The notes under the pieces: model-generated
Told to the model about the DNA's origin: nothing
What the model saw: the letters and a program-made list of their open reading frames with translations, nothing else
The model's database searches: none
Program-made: the position numbers and the translations under genes
Assembly: GCF_947179165.1 (NCBI RefSeq)
Contig: NC_077248.1
Coordinates: 48,572,232 to 48,636,231 of the forward strand
Source of the DNA: Solanum dulcamara
Lineage: Eukaryota; Streptophyta; Magnoliopsida; Solanales; Solanaceae
DNA length: 64,000 bases
Direction: 5' to 3'
Part shown: one piece after another, positions 1-12,339 of the stretch
How positions within the stretch are numbered: the first letter of the stretch is position 1
How the letters are laid out: each line of letters starts with the position of its first letter

Positions 1-600
1 CATGAAGGAAATACCAAGTCTTATAACACCAACAAATCAAAGGGACAAACCTGGGATCCAATCACTCCTCCTATAATGACTCGGTCCCAATAATATATAA
101 TAGATAAGATAGCATCATCAGCCAACCGCTATACAAAAATAAAATAATCGAGATATGGCTCGAAATCAAATAGTGGGAGAAATATCTCAAGGAACAATGC
201 CTTACCCCAAAATATGCTATCTTGGGTCCCAATAAGCACAGCGAAGCCCAACCTACCGCTTTGATGAGCCTCCAAGGTCTCCCGCATTAACACTATGTCA
301 CACCAACCATCACAAGTCTTACCGGAAGCTACGCATAGCTACAAAGGCACTGGAACACAAACTAAAGTATCTAAGGCTCCAACCTAGCCTAATGTACTCA
401 GTTCCAATCCTAAGAAAAATAATCTTACCCAACCATAATGTAACTGATACCACAAGCCTAAAATAAGGATCTCAAGAGACTATGCTAGTCTAACGTCCAA
501 CCAGAGTCAAGGAAATGAGATAAAAGAAGTAAAGCCCAACACCCAGCCAATACCAACCTAAATCACATAAAATATATATTAAGTGATATGTAATAGAACT
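1..600. other. No recognisable gene
   Basis: A-rich sequence with no open frame of note. No domain, LTR end or RNA gene could be recognised here. By position it probably continues the retroelement debris that follows. Confidence 0.4.
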
Positions 601-2200
601 CAATCAAAAGGGGCGACCGTAGCCTACATCAAAAATGATCACGCGCGCTCTGAAACCTTTAATTTGAAGTTTCCAACCTCCATAAAACCTCTAATTAATT
701 CTAAGCTGACAAAATAGTAATCCCCTCATCAATAGAAATATTTTGAAACCAAATTACTTTTTTTAGATACGGACCTAAAATCGGGTCTAAAGCAAGATTG
801 TGGGACCCATACTGGAAATTTTGAATTTGACTCTGTGAAAAAGTACATTGAGATTAATGGACTTATGGTCTAAATTATAGCACAATTCAATGCTGGAAAA
901 CAATGGAATTAGGTCATGCAATAATTTCACCATTAATGGATAATTAAAAAAGAAGGGTAGTCCCATTGGGGTGGAATTTACCTCAAATCACCCATTGACG
1001 GGTAAAACTAATTATACCAAGATGTTTCTTACTGAAAACCCCACAACATAGCCCAAAGAATCGCTAAAAAAGGAGCTAAAACAATCACGAAATAGAATTC
1101 AAATATTCATAACAATCTGAACTCAAAAATGTTAAAAACAGCAGCTAAATCCATGATTTTACCTCAAACAAAGCCTCCCCTCAAGATTCCGAGCTCACCA
1201 ACGAATTCTTCACAAATTTTTCTTGAGGTTAGACCCCTGAATAACCAGAAAGGAGCTAAAAATAAGAGTTATATCGCCCGTTGAAAACTTTGCAAAAGGC
1301 TAAAATGCGTGGCCTTTTTATTAAAGTGACATGCCAAAATTAGCCTTTGCTAACACGACCTAAGTGGCCCGTGAACGCAGAGGATAGGAGGAGTGACCTT
1401 CATGAACACGGCCTGAGTTCTATGAATGGAGTGTCAAGGGGAAAACACCTCCGAGAATACGGCTTAGACCCTATAAAAATAGAGGGTAAAGGCCCAAGAC
1501 TCTGCGAACGTGAACTAGGGCCCACAATCATGGAGAAAAATTCCTCCTGCACTAGATATCCGCTGAAATGCTAATTTTCACTAACTTCAAATACTCCAAT
1601 GGGGTACTGAAATTCATTTAAAATCCCATCCGTGCAAATAAGATATGCTACGCACTCAATGATATAGTCAAAATTTCCATATGAGGTCTTTATGAATGAA
1701 AATGGGTCCCAAACCTATGTGTCATTTTGAGCATAATTCCACCACTGGCCTCGAGATTAGATCAGAAGTCTCAAGAAGCGAACGAAGGGTCTTTGTAGAC
1801 CAAATTCAACATAAAGAACTAATCGCCTGATAGAATTATCATCTGAGCGTGTTATCCAATATTGTTGATCAAAGTCAACCATGGGCCAAATTTTAAATAC
1901 AAAAGCAATAAATGGCCCGAAACTCATATCGATTACCTTGATAGTCGTGCTAATCATACTACTAGCCTAATTCGGCCATTCCAAAGATGATAGAGTAATC
2001 AAAATTCTATTCTGATGTCGTTTACATAAAGTTATGACCGAAGTCTACATTTCAAATTATAAAGGCTACAAAATAGGAAAACTATTGGGTAATGGTCCAA
2101 GGGAACTTACTCCCACTCACAAACACCAAATTCTATCGAATATGCCAAAATCAAAACTTCCATCCTAAACAAATTTGAAATCTCACATTCCACCATTTAG
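600..2200 (-). repeat. LTR-like fragment of a reverse-strand gypsy element (N-type)
   Basis: No coding frame is supported. The stretch shares its order of landmarks with the reverse-strand LTR remnant at 30890-35402. These are a 'gggaccc' patch followed by A-rich sequence, then a block rich in 'gaacgc/gaacac gg' words (1370-1530 here, 31695-31870 there). A third shared landmark is the 'tgttgatcaaagtcaa' neighbourhood near 1862 (34881 there). I infer both are LTR/U3 pieces of one Ty3/gypsy family. Termini are not identifiable. The 75-codon frame at 1347-1574 runs through the repeated block and has no protein signature. Confidence 0.4.
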
Positions 2201-2377
2201 TTTTACCTCATCTTGTAGATAAACCTTCTAAAGAACTTCAAATTCTCCCACAAAAGCTAAAGTAAAAACCCTATAAGGGATACCTCCATTCCATCTCCAT
2301 AATATAACCCGAACCTCGAGATCTACCAACCTAACCATAAAGAACTAACCATAACACCCACACGATTCAATAAATGA

Positions 2378-3455
2378 TCACACTTTTCAAATCCCAACTA
2401 GCCAAAACCTGCACCAAAACTCTAAATAGGGAGGATTTCAAAAGATTATATGAATGGAGTACCGCAACACAACCAAGAATAAGACCAAGGCGGAAGGAAG
2501 GAGATGGCTAACTAAGATTACCATAATACCTTCAAAGGCCACACCTCCTTTCTCACAACTCTAATAGTTACACTTCTCCCAACTACTATTAAATCTAATA
2601 CACCAAGACTGGCATTAAGAAACCAACAAGGTTGGTAAAAATGAGTAAACCTCAACTCCGTAGCCTAAGGACTGGAAATACCAATAAGGCATACAGAGGA
2701 ATCGACAAGTAGAATCTACTCCAACTCCAAAGATGATATAACTCCATGCAAATACTACCTCAACTGCCAATCTTTCAACTACAAACCAAGTGATACAAAG
2801 TGATGGAGACAGCCATCCAAGCCAAGAACACTAGAATGCTAGAGGAGGATTATTAGTCAAAGCTAAGATAGTGAAGCATGATGGTGCAAATAGTCATTCA
2901 AAAACTAACTTCATAGGAAAAAAAGCAACTAAGGCGACCCTCATAGCCACTAGATCCACAAACTCCATAACTCCCAACACCGAACAAAGCAAGTCTAGCC
3001 ACCTATCTAACAAGGGATGACACTACAATAAAATCAATGGTAAGAGAGACAAAAGGGAAAGCTAACTTGCCCGGCCGCAAACTCAAAACAGAACCACTAA
3101 TACAAGACACGGGGAGTTACTAAACCACAATTATCCAATATAGGAACTCAATCAAGTCAATCCACTACTAAAAGAAATCAACTACAAAGCTACAACATAT
3201 ATATATATAAGTCTACATAAGGAAGCCACAACAGTCAGGAGATAGCTAACAAGTAAAAAAGAATATATGGGTATGAAAAACCCAAAACAACAAAACATGA
3301 GCAATATAGAGAAAAAAAAGAAATCAAGTGAATACCAAAGATACCTGGTCTTATTCTGGGTTGTGTTGCGATACTCCGTTCGTACAATCTTTTGAAATCC
3401 TTCTTATTGAGAGTTTTAGTGCAGGTTTTAGCTTGTTGGGATTTTAAAAGTATGA
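2378..3455. repeat. Inverted repeat, two ~112-bp arms around an ~850-bp spacer
   Basis: The left arm (2378-2490) and right arm (3344-3455) are reverse complements with roughly 14 mismatches in 112 bases by eye. The shared core reads 'aaaacctgcac' ... 'ggatttcaaaagatt' ... 'cgcaacacaacc'. The spacer (2491-3343) has no open frame I can recognise and includes a short (TA)n run near 3200. It could be a non-autonomous DNA transposon with long terminal inverted repeats, or a local inverted duplication. I could not find a convincing target-site duplication. It lies where the polymerase of the surrounding reverse-strand element would be expected. Confidence 0.6.
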
Positions 3456-3459
3456 TATT

Positions 3460-4486
3460 TTATTAAATTTTATGGCTATTGTGGAACCAAGAATGAGACC
3501 AATTTGACCTCAGGCTGACTCATAGAAGAATGGAATAGATCGTTACCGACCTCAGCCTGTGCACCTGAAGCATCACTAAGAATACTATGAATACTACCTC
3601 TAACTAGAGGCGGCATAAAATCATCATACTGACCTGGCTGAGACAACTACATATCGTTCCTACACTAGAGCACTTTCTAGACTAATGGACCAGCTCTCCA
3701 TAGGTACGACATGGTCCAAAGTCTCTAGCCTGGTGAGTAGGAGGAGTTTGAAATATAAAAAATACCAAACCTCACTTGTGACACTCCCGGCACCTGTGGT
3801 CTAACTCCCCACAATCAGAAAATCCTCTGAAGTCTAAAATGTGGTGCAAAGAATGTGGTGAACTCCTTTGGCGGACCCTAACAAAATGTGGTCCATCTCT
3901 ACTGCCAGAGACCAAACCCACAGCATGTCTCCATTGTGCTGTGGAGGGGCCTTTTTCCACTATCTCTCTACTCCCCAAGATATGCCTATTCCACGGCTCT
4001 CGCATGACCAAACACCTGAGGAAAGGTAGAGCCAGCCCCTGTCAAGCGCTCTGAAGCTAAATAGAGTGGAAAAGATAATCCCTTGGTGAACTCCCTACTC
4101 ATATCCATCTTCCATAGAGGATGAGGTGGGATTATACCCAATCTACTCACGAAATTCCATGACATTCCTTGATATTGATGATCAACCCTGCTAGGGAGCC
4201 ACCAACCCATCTCTGGCCTGAGAACTATTTATTAAAACTCTAGTAAAACTTGTTGATGCTCCGATTGTGTCCATCGAAAAACTCATGCGATCCATCTAAG
4301 AAAGAATAGATTCCAAATGATCATTTTAGAGGTTATTCTAATCAAGAACGCAAGATCAAGATTCAAGAATAGAATTCCCTAAAAATGCCCTATAGCCTCT
4401 AGAAGATAGGATACGAACATTTTCGCACTGATCCACAGGACTCTACTAGATATTGCTCTCATATAAACGATGTCATTCAAATTAGA
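3460..4486 (-). pseudogene. Degenerate Ty3/gypsy gag remnant
   Basis: Reading the reverse strand away from the PBS at 4487-4498, this is where gag should lie. A 79-codon open stretch (3772-4011) contains a zinc-knuckle-like segment near its C-end, with residues SDCGELDHRCREC. This resembles C-x2-C-x4-H-x4-C but with an altered first cysteine position. Gag proteins coat the element RNA in the cytoplasm. The frame is not continuous, so the remnant is dead. Assignment rests on position plus the knuckle-like motif, so it is moderate. Confidence 0.5.
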
Positions 4487-4498
4487 GCTCTGATACCA
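4487..4498 (-). other. Primer-binding site (initiator tRNA-Met type)
   Basis: On the reverse strand this reads TGGTATCAGAGC, the standard PBS complementary to the 3' end of initiator tRNA-Met used by many plant Ty3/gypsy elements. It lies 8 bases inside a plausible LTR edge (TGACC on the forward strand at 4507). It fixes the orientation of the element: LTR to the right, gag to the left. Confidence 0.85.
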
Positions 4499-4506
4499 AC
4501 TTTTCT

Positions 4507-5504
4507 TGACCTAATTTCTCAATTCGTGATGGCACCTGCTAATACCCACCAACATGTAACCCTAACCCTTAACCCTCAGCCCAGAACCATAGGCAATGAG
4601 CTATCAAGTAGAAGATTAATAAATAAAGTAGAAATTAAGGACTAATGAGAAGAAAGAGAACAACCTAAACAAACACAAGAAACCACCCTAAGACCTGACA
4701 TCAGCTGATAATCGAGCATCTAAATCAGAATATGAATATAAAACTTTTTAAAATAAAAACTGATTGTAGACAGTCTTAAAAACAACTAAAGACTAGTCCT
4801 AATCCTTTATAGATGGAAATCAGCAACTCCGAACGCCAGGACCTCACCAAATATCCAAACTAAAAACTACTTCAAACCAGTACAAATTAATGGTGAAGAC
4901 CCGTACTATGATCTACAGGGGCAGAAGTATAGTATGAGTACCAAAAGAATGGTACTCAAAAGGCATAGGCCGACTGGAATCCACAGATTAAGCAAGGATA
5001 AATAACATATAATCAGGTAAATACTGCACAAGTAACTAATAAGGAATTATCATTATAAGGAGAGAAACCAAGATGAAATGTCTCGAGACATAGATAAATG
5101 AATAGAGGTAAAAAATAAACCTATAACGCAGTACAATAAGCTATTAATGGGAAGAATGCATCATAGAAGTCTACTAAACGAGAGTATTGTACTAACAGGT
5201 AACGCTAACCACGTAATCCCCAAAGATTAACCTGACTGAACCTAGTAGGAAGTACCAACCACAATCCAACTCAAATACCACATAAACCAACAACTACAAA
5301 TACAACCAAAGGTGAGTATAGGTAAGATGAAATAATAATCAACCGGACAACCATATCCCCAAAAGGTATAAATAATGAAAAAACATACCCCCGACCCCCA
5401 AAAATCCAGGAGACTAAACAACGAACAAGTATACTGGTGATAGACGATGCTGATGAATGCAAGTCCGTAGTAAAAACCAGTGAAATCATCCATAAAATGC
5501 TTAA
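4507..5504 (-). repeat. 5' LTR piece of a reverse-strand gypsy element
   Basis: This sequence abuts the PBS and so should be the 3' part (R/U5) of the 5' LTR read on the reverse strand. It is interrupted at 5505 by a solo LTR. Reverse-strand open frames of 83 codons at 5242-5522 overlap each other in different frames and have no recognisable domain. I treat them as chance frames. Confidence 0.55.
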
Positions 5505-5510
5505 GTCATT

Positions 5511-7988
5511 TGAGCTTTTCAATTATTTAAATAATATATAATTTACAAAGAACTATCACATAAATTACTAAATGCATTGTTTAATAGAATTAACAAGTTA
5601 GGTACAGAAATAGCAATAGAGAATAGTAACATTTGTTTGTAGAATCAGCGTCCAACCTTTGACACATCATTTTCATAAGAATTTTAAGGTTTCGAACACT
5701 GCTTGTGTCAAATAGGATGTTAGATCGAAGTAGTCTAGCAATAGAGAGACATCATCTAAAATAGGCTGAAGTGCTATGAATATTGATGCTAAGATGCATC
5801 AATAGTAATCTAGTCTATAAAATTATGATGTTTAAAAATTTAAAGTAAAGTACGAGTAATGATCTTCGCAAGTGCAGAGCGTGAAGAGTATCGAAGTATA
5901 GAATACATGAAAGCTAGTCCTAGTCCTAGTCTTTTTAGAATGAATAAGGAGTTTTCTTATATAGAGAATATCAGAGTATCAACATAAGGGAATAACATCA
6001 GTTAAGAATGAATCATGGAAAGTTCCTTTAATTAGACAAAAATAATCAATTAGGTGCCACAGTTTACAATAAAAAGATAAGTAATTGTCTGTCCAGACTG
6101 AATAAGGTCAAAACAATCTATTAGAATACTAAAATTTACCTTAAATAATAAAGTACTAATCTATTTTAAATTAATAAAGAAGGAAGCTAAATCATGCTAG
6201 ATACAAAAATAGTTACTATATGTTAGCAAATAAAAATATGCTAATTACTATAATTATTTACCAGCAATGAAGCACACCAATTAAAATGTCAAATTATACT
6301 ACAATAAAGCTAAATAATTTCCCATGCTCATCCTAAAGAAGTAAATAGAATTAGAAAGTAGAGAGCATCACTTTAGCCTCAACATGATTCAAAGATTCAT
6401 CACAAATATATAGACTTAGGCAATTAGACGATCTATTACCAATTAATACAAATCAAACTAAATGGAAATGAATAATATCACAAGAATACTACACGTTGTC
6501 ATGAGTATTTTCATGGTTATAGCTTATACAAAGACAGAGCAATTAATCCAAGCTCACTCAAAACTGCATTGGTAACCCAACACAGAAAACACAAACTCCA
6601 TATAATCTTCCCTCCAAAGCTTAGAATAATAAACTGGTTGAAATATATCCTAATTTATCAAACATAAATAATTATACCAATATTCTGTGTAATCAACATA
6701 GAAAAATATCTCAATATAATAATTGAGGAAAAATATATAAAATCTAAAGTCAAATATTGCTCAAACATGGCATCGATTCAACTTACAAGAATTAATAATG
6801 AGTTTACCTAAATTATAATTGAATCATACAAGAGTCCATGTTGAATCTAAACGCTTGTTCCATAGAGAGAAACGAGTTGAATAGCTTGTATCTAGCAAGT
6901 GCATTTTTTGAGAACGAACCCGATATGGATCCAAAGAGATCTGTCTTTAACTGAATGAAGTCTCAAATTTATGGCTAACTGATCATGAAACTAGTGACTT
7001 TGGAGCCGCAAAACCTTGGTGTTTTGACATGGAAAGCGGTCTCGCCGGAGATAAAAATGAAGCTATGGCCTTTGGTTCTCCATCAAGAAGACAGTGAAAA
7101 GAGAGAGACAATAGGGTAAGAAAGATGCGGCCCTGGCTTCTTCACTCTACCAGTGGAACAACAAGACTCTTTTCTTGCTGGAGAGGTTTCGCCGGAGATG
7201 AAGCCAAAGAGAGAAGCATAAAATGACGTTGTTGTGTTGGTCGACAGAGAGGAGAATGGGTATCTCTAGTGGTTGGTTTTGCCGGAGATGGAGAGAGGAC
7301 TAGAATATGGATTGAAAAGTAGTGGTTCGGGGGTGTGAGGCTTGCTGGAGCCAAGAAGCTCTTCACAGTTGTCACTAGGGAGGAGAAAATAATGATGAGA
7401 AAGAGAGAGAAAGGGGCAACGTTTTTGTGAGAGAGATGAGGTGCGGCGTTTTTTGGTGGAGAGAAAGAGGGTGGTTTAGAAAGAAGAGGGGAAGAAGAAA
7501 ATCAGTTAGGTTGATGTTTTTTTTGATAATTTTAATTGGGTTGGAATTTATAAATAGGCCATATTTGGGTTAATTTGGCTATAATTGAAACGATTTTTGT
7601 AATAAGTTGGCTAGAATTGGTATGAATTGAATGGAAAAGGTTACCATTTAAGTAATTTTGAGGAAGCATAAATAGAGTGCTATTTAACTAATAAATATAC
7701 TACACATATTGAATAATTAAATAAATAATAATTTTTTCATAAACAAATATATTTCACTATATATTATGTATAATGTATACATATTATATACTAAATAAAT
7801 ATTTAAAATTTTAAAGTCTAAAAAACATTATTCTAAATTAAAAATTCATAAAATATTTTTTAAAATTATGAATATGTAACAAAATATAAAATTAATAACA
7901 CAATAAAAGAAATAAGTTTTAAAATACATATTTAATTTAATACCAATTAGAAAATAGGTTATAGGTCGGTCAAAATTGGGTGTCAACA
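5511..7988 (-). mobile_element. Solo LTR, reverse strand, flanked by GTCATT
   Basis: Read on the reverse strand it starts TGTTGACACCC (ending at 7988) and ends GAAAAGCTCA (at 5511), giving the TG...CA termini of an LTR. The same six bases GTCATT lie immediately outside both ends (5505-5510 and 7989-7994), consistent with a target-site duplication. Length is about 2.48 kb. A reverse-strand TATA-like box TATAAAT (7546-7552) is followed by a long CT-rich leader (about 7500 down to 7000), as expected for an LTR promoter and R region. There is no PBS or gag next to either edge, so it looks like a solo LTR left by LTR-LTR recombination. Gypsy duplications are usually 5 bp, so one flanking base may match by chance. 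Confidence 0.6.
7546..7552 (-). promoter_or_regulatory. TATA-like box in the solo LTR
   Basis: TATAAAT on the reverse strand, upstream of a pyrimidine-rich leader containing runs of TCTCTC. This fits a Pol II start for the retroelement RNA around 7510-7520. Motif evidence only. Confidence 0.45.
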
Positions 7989-7994
7989 GTCATT

Positions 7995-8690
7995 AATATC
8001 ATTTTGGAAAGACAATAATAGATATCAATCGTCATCATAAGAAAATCATAGGAATAGCTCATTAACATGATTGATTCATAAGAATCCATGAGTTGGTGAG
8101 AACTACCTTATCACCTCTCTAACATGATTGTGTGAGAACTACCTTGTCAAACCATAACTTGTTGCTTAAAATATCATTGAAACATCATTCATAATCTTTC
8201 ATGACTCATTCATAAGCTTGATAATCATTCTTAAAGCTTTCATTAAAATCACTTGAAACTGACGATCATAATTGATTGAAAATATACTTGAAACTAGCAT
8301 ATAGCATGGGTCATTGAAATTCATCTTGAAAGCATGCAATGTAATGTGAATTTTATATAATTTAATCAATAACCATGAGAATAATTATAGGTAAGAACAC
8401 CCAATGCAAAGTCATGAAACTTGGACTTTTAGAAGAAGAATTCAGATGAGATTTTGAGAGAAAACTTGGGATTCCATGGGTGAAAGGGCCCATGGACGAA
8501 TTCCCATATACCATAGATCTAGGAGGACCTAATTTCTCTTTTGATTGAAGACGTGAATTGTATTCCCCTTTGAATTGCTTGATGAAGAAGAAAACTCTTG
8601 AGAGAACACTTTAGAAAGAGGATTTTGTATTTTGAGTGTTTGGGTTTGAATGATAGGGTTAAGAGGGCTTAGGGTATTTATTAGAAATAT
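7995..8690 (-). repeat. Partial 3' LTR of reverse-strand element M1
   Basis: On the reverse strand this resembles the middle of the LTR at 20560-20740: a 'tcaagagttttcttcttcatcaag' type block, then 'ggaattcgtccatgggccc', then 'tttcacccatggaatcccaag', then 'ttgcattgggtgttcttac'. The U3 start is missing. The stretch between it and the pol end at 8890 (8690-8890) matches the non-coding spacer before the PPT of element E (about 27500-27720), including 'ttcatgttgggctgttat'. I infer a 3' LTR with a deletion across the PPT/U3 boundary. Confidence 0.55.
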
Positions 8691-8889
8691 TCATCATTAA
8701 ATGAGACTCAAACTAGCATGAATAAGACAGGAAGGAGACATAACAGCCCAACATGAATGCAAAACATGTCTAAAATGCATAAAAACATGGAATACTTAGT
8801 CCCAAACTACAATATGTCTTCAAAACTCATTTAATGAACATTAGTAAATATGAAAACCTGAGAATCAATGAAACTCATGGTTTCGACCT

Positions 8890-9550
8890 AGTTGATCATG
8901 AAGGAACTTAATACCTAGACTAGGAATGAAAGGAAATAGATAAGGACATGGTGATATTATATCGCCTTTGACTTTCCAAGTAGACCTTTAAACATTTGGT
9001 TCCACCTTAAAACTTTAACTGAAGTTATTTCCTTGTTCCAAAACTTTCTAACTTGTTGTTCAAAGATCTAAATTAGAACTTCCTTATAAGAAAGACTTTC
9101 CTTTACACCAATGCTTTCCAAAGGCACAATAGAGAAAGCCTCACTAATAATCTTCCTCAACAAAGACACATGGAACACTGATGCACCGATACAAAATATG
9201 AAGACAAATCCAACTCATATTCCACCTTGCCAATTCACCTCAAAATCTGATATGGACCCACATATCGAGGTCTAAGCTTCTCTTTATTGCCAAAATGCAT
9301 CATACCTTCATCGGTGAAATTTTCAAGTAAACCCAATCACTAACCTCAAATTTAAGTTCTTTTCTTTTTACACTCGAATAGTACTTCTATCGACTCGAGG
9401 CAGTGTTCAATCTCTATCTAATGAATCTCACCTTCTCCATAGCCTCATGCACCAACTCGGATCCTATTAAGGAAACTTCACTGACTTTGAATCAATAAGT
9501 AGGAGACCCACACCTTGTACATATAAGACCTCATATGGAGCCATCTATAT
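8890..9550 (-). pseudogene. Integrase C-terminal / chromo-like end of gypsy pol (M1)
   Basis: Reverse-strand translation, with frameshifts, gives the integrase C-terminal block. FEVSDWVYLKISPMK lies near 9290-9340, followed by a 'RPRYVGPYQI' equivalent and a 'LRNK...ASVKVLWRNQ' tail near 8960-9050. In intact elements this region binds DNA and directs integration of the cDNA into chromatin. Several stops and frameshifts make it non-functional. The rest of this integrase resumes at 16097, on the far side of the inserted element D. Confidence 0.7.
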
Positions 9551-12122
9551 TGTAAGATTCTATTAGTCGAAAAGTCAAAACAAAAGAAAATTTCAAGAAG
9601 ATAGACCATCCAAGAGTTTACGATATGACCTATGAGTCGTAGGGAATCCTACAGGTTGTACGAGTGAGTCATAGAATCAATGTTTGACTATGGTAAAATG
9701 ATGAGACTCAGTACTTTTATTACGACTCAATAGAATGAGTCATATAGTGAATGACTATTCGTAATTTGGACTTGTAGAAGAGGCCCTGAGATATAAAATT
9801 TGGCTAAGTGTGGTTAGGCTTGACGAGTCATTTATACGAATTATATACGAGTTGAAGACTCATAGACACGAGTCATAAGGACCAAAAATAAAATCATAGT
9901 ATCCTCTGATTACGGTACACCACTTTGATGACTTATATTGATGACCCGTGGATCAAATAATGACTCGTAGAGGGCCGCTTGTAGGGTCATCTAGCCAGTT
10001 GAATGAAGGGTGTTTTTTCCTTTCATATTTTATGTTTAATGAATCTATACACTTTTGGAGGAAGATGTAGAGCCTATAAATACCTCATTATTCAGAACTT
10101 CCCTTCAATTTCCTCATTCTCTCAAATTCCTCAAATCACCTTCTCCATATTCTCTGTTAAGGGAAAATAAAGAAAAATTGGGGTTTCAATCTTCAAGTTC
10201 TTCAAGCTTCACCAATGTTAGGGATTTAATAGTCAAGGTATGTGCTTATTGATTCATGGATCATTTCATCCATGAAGATAAATTAATTTCTCAAGTTTTC
10301 TATTAAATTCAAGTTTTAGATTTTATGGGTTCCATGATTGTTCATCCGATTTCATGAATTAAGATTTCTTACATGATTATCTACTAAAATATGCATGAAT
10401 TCTAAAATATTGCATGGTTTCTATGATTTTCCAGTAAATTCCCTTACATTCTATTTAGAGTTCATGATCTTATTATGAGTTTTATTTAATTCTCATTCAA
10501 ATGCATGAATTAAGATTTAATCATTGTTTATTACTCAATTAAATTGCATGATTTCTTTAAAGTATTACCTATACCCATAGATTATGGTAACTTCAAGTAT
10601 GAACTTACAAATGTCTTTATGGGATCTTTCAATTATGATTTCAATTGACCGAATTCTATATGATTTTGTATGATTCAAGTCAAATCACATGATTTCAAAT
10701 CAATTACAATCTTTTAAAGATTATTCCATATAGATTCATGTAAGAGTCTATATTTTTTTAAAGGACAAGCTTTATGTTATGATCATGTATTTAAAAGGCT
10801 TTCAAGCAATTCTTATGAAAAGAAGAAAATAAGATTTTGTGATGAAATTTCAGGAAAGTATGAATGATTGTGAGTTTTCTTACCTAGGTATGAATGTGTA
10901 AAGATGAAATTCCTACACGCATATTATATAAGATAATATTGAGGATCTATTCTATGATTATGTTTCTATCAATGACGGACATGTAGTAGTTATGGCCCCT
11001 CCCACATGATATTGACTTTATTACTTATGATTTGTCTATTCCGTTGATAGCTTACCTAGCACCGAGTGAACCTTAGGATTGGCACTCTCTCCAGTAGTTG
11101 AGGCAAGAGACCCGTAGTACGATTCTATAGTCTGATAACTGTGTGCCACCACAGGATAAAGGAACACCCCTAATAGAGGCTCGATTCCTTTAAGGGTTAC
11201 CCGTAGAAGAGGCTTGATCCTTAATGTCGTTTAGTGGATCCACATAGGCATATAAGAGCCTACCTTGGCAAATAGTCTCCCTATTTCCTTCGATGTATAG
11301 ATAAACATTAGGAATCCATGTTATAGAACACATAGTTTATGTCTATTAACGGTATCTCTCACAAAGTAAAGTGTGTTCTCTCATAATGTTAAAGGTTTCA
11401 AAAAAAATATTTATGGTATACTTCATTACGATATATCAGGTTTTCACGGTATATGTTTTCCTATAATGACTCATGATGACCATTATAGTTTTTAACTTCT
11501 TTTCTGATTCATGAATGTTTCTATATTTCCTTGGCCAAGTTTCATGATTCCAAATAGTAATTCAAATGATTTCATATTCTTAGAATAGTTTATTCTATCA
11601 CTTTATTGTATCATGGCATATTTTATTGCATGCTCACATACTTAGTACATTCAAAGTACTAATATATACTTCTTTTATTTGCCTACATTGTCTTATAATG
11701 TATGGCTTGGTGATCACCCTACAAAACTCTTGTGGTTAGATAGAAGTCTTGTTCACTTGCTTTGGTAAGTCCTCATGCTTCTCGGACTACCCATCGAACT
11801 TATATTTTCTTGCTACCTCTAGCCTATGTTGTTATTTTGAACACGCTTCTATATTTTTTGGGTGAGCAAGTGGCTTTTTCTATGCCCCCATCCTTGTTAG
11901 TATAGTACAGACATGTTTAGAAAAAGAAAATATGTAAGTCCATTTAATCAGGCCTAAGTTTCACCCTTATCTTTAGATTTTATTTTGAGACTTACTCATA
12001 ACGTTACTTCCTATAGTTGTTTTACATGACTAATGAATGCAATATATGATAAGAGTTTTGGTTGGGATCCTTCAGGTTCTCAATCATTGTATCACAGTTA
12101 AGACCTAGTAGGGATCGTGACA
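9551..12122 (+). repeat. 5' LTR of element D
   Basis: Starts TGTAAGATTC and ends GATCGTGACA, 2572 bp. It aligns along its length with 13642-16096; for example, 'atgagactcagtacttt' near 9700 corresponds to 'atgagccttagtacttt' near 13760. The 5' part carries many 'gactcgtag / tacgagtc' type words in both orientations. A leader with 'ttcaaatcaccttctcc' is followed by 'aaggtatgtgcttattgattcatgg', which recurs in all LTRs of this superfamily in the window. A 65-codon frame at 10055 lies in the leader and is not a recognised protein. Confidence 0.8.
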
Positions 12123-12126
12123 AACT

Positions 12127-12138
12127 TGGTATTAGAAC
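12127..12138 (+). other. Degenerate PBS of element D
   Basis: TGGTATTAGAAC, two substitutions from TGGTATCAGAGC, four bases after the LTR end. The decay agrees with an old, immobile copy. Confidence 0.75.
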
Positions 12139-12339
12139 ATAATGTTTGAAGAGTCCTCAGGAGTCTAACATGCTACGTCGAGTAGAGTCTTGTTCGTTGG
12201 TATGAAGAATGCCAAATCTATAAATAGAAGGCTATGAAGAGTCTTAGGAAATATTCATTTTTTTATGATCTATGTCATGAGATAGAGTGTATTCTAAGAC
12301 TTCCTCTACCTAACGATTATTTTTTGTGATTTTCATAAA

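Noticed and set aside
1347..1574. 75-codon forward frame
   Set aside because: Lies in a block of repeated 'gaacac/gaacgc gg' words that recurs at 31695-31870 in LTR sequence; no domain, no start context.
3839..4054. 71-codon forward frame with several cysteines
   Set aside because: Antisense shadow of the reverse-strand gag zinc-knuckle region.
4555..4580. Telomere-like 'ccctaaccctt' words
   Set aside because: Only two or three imperfect units in LTR sequence; not an interstitial telomere array.
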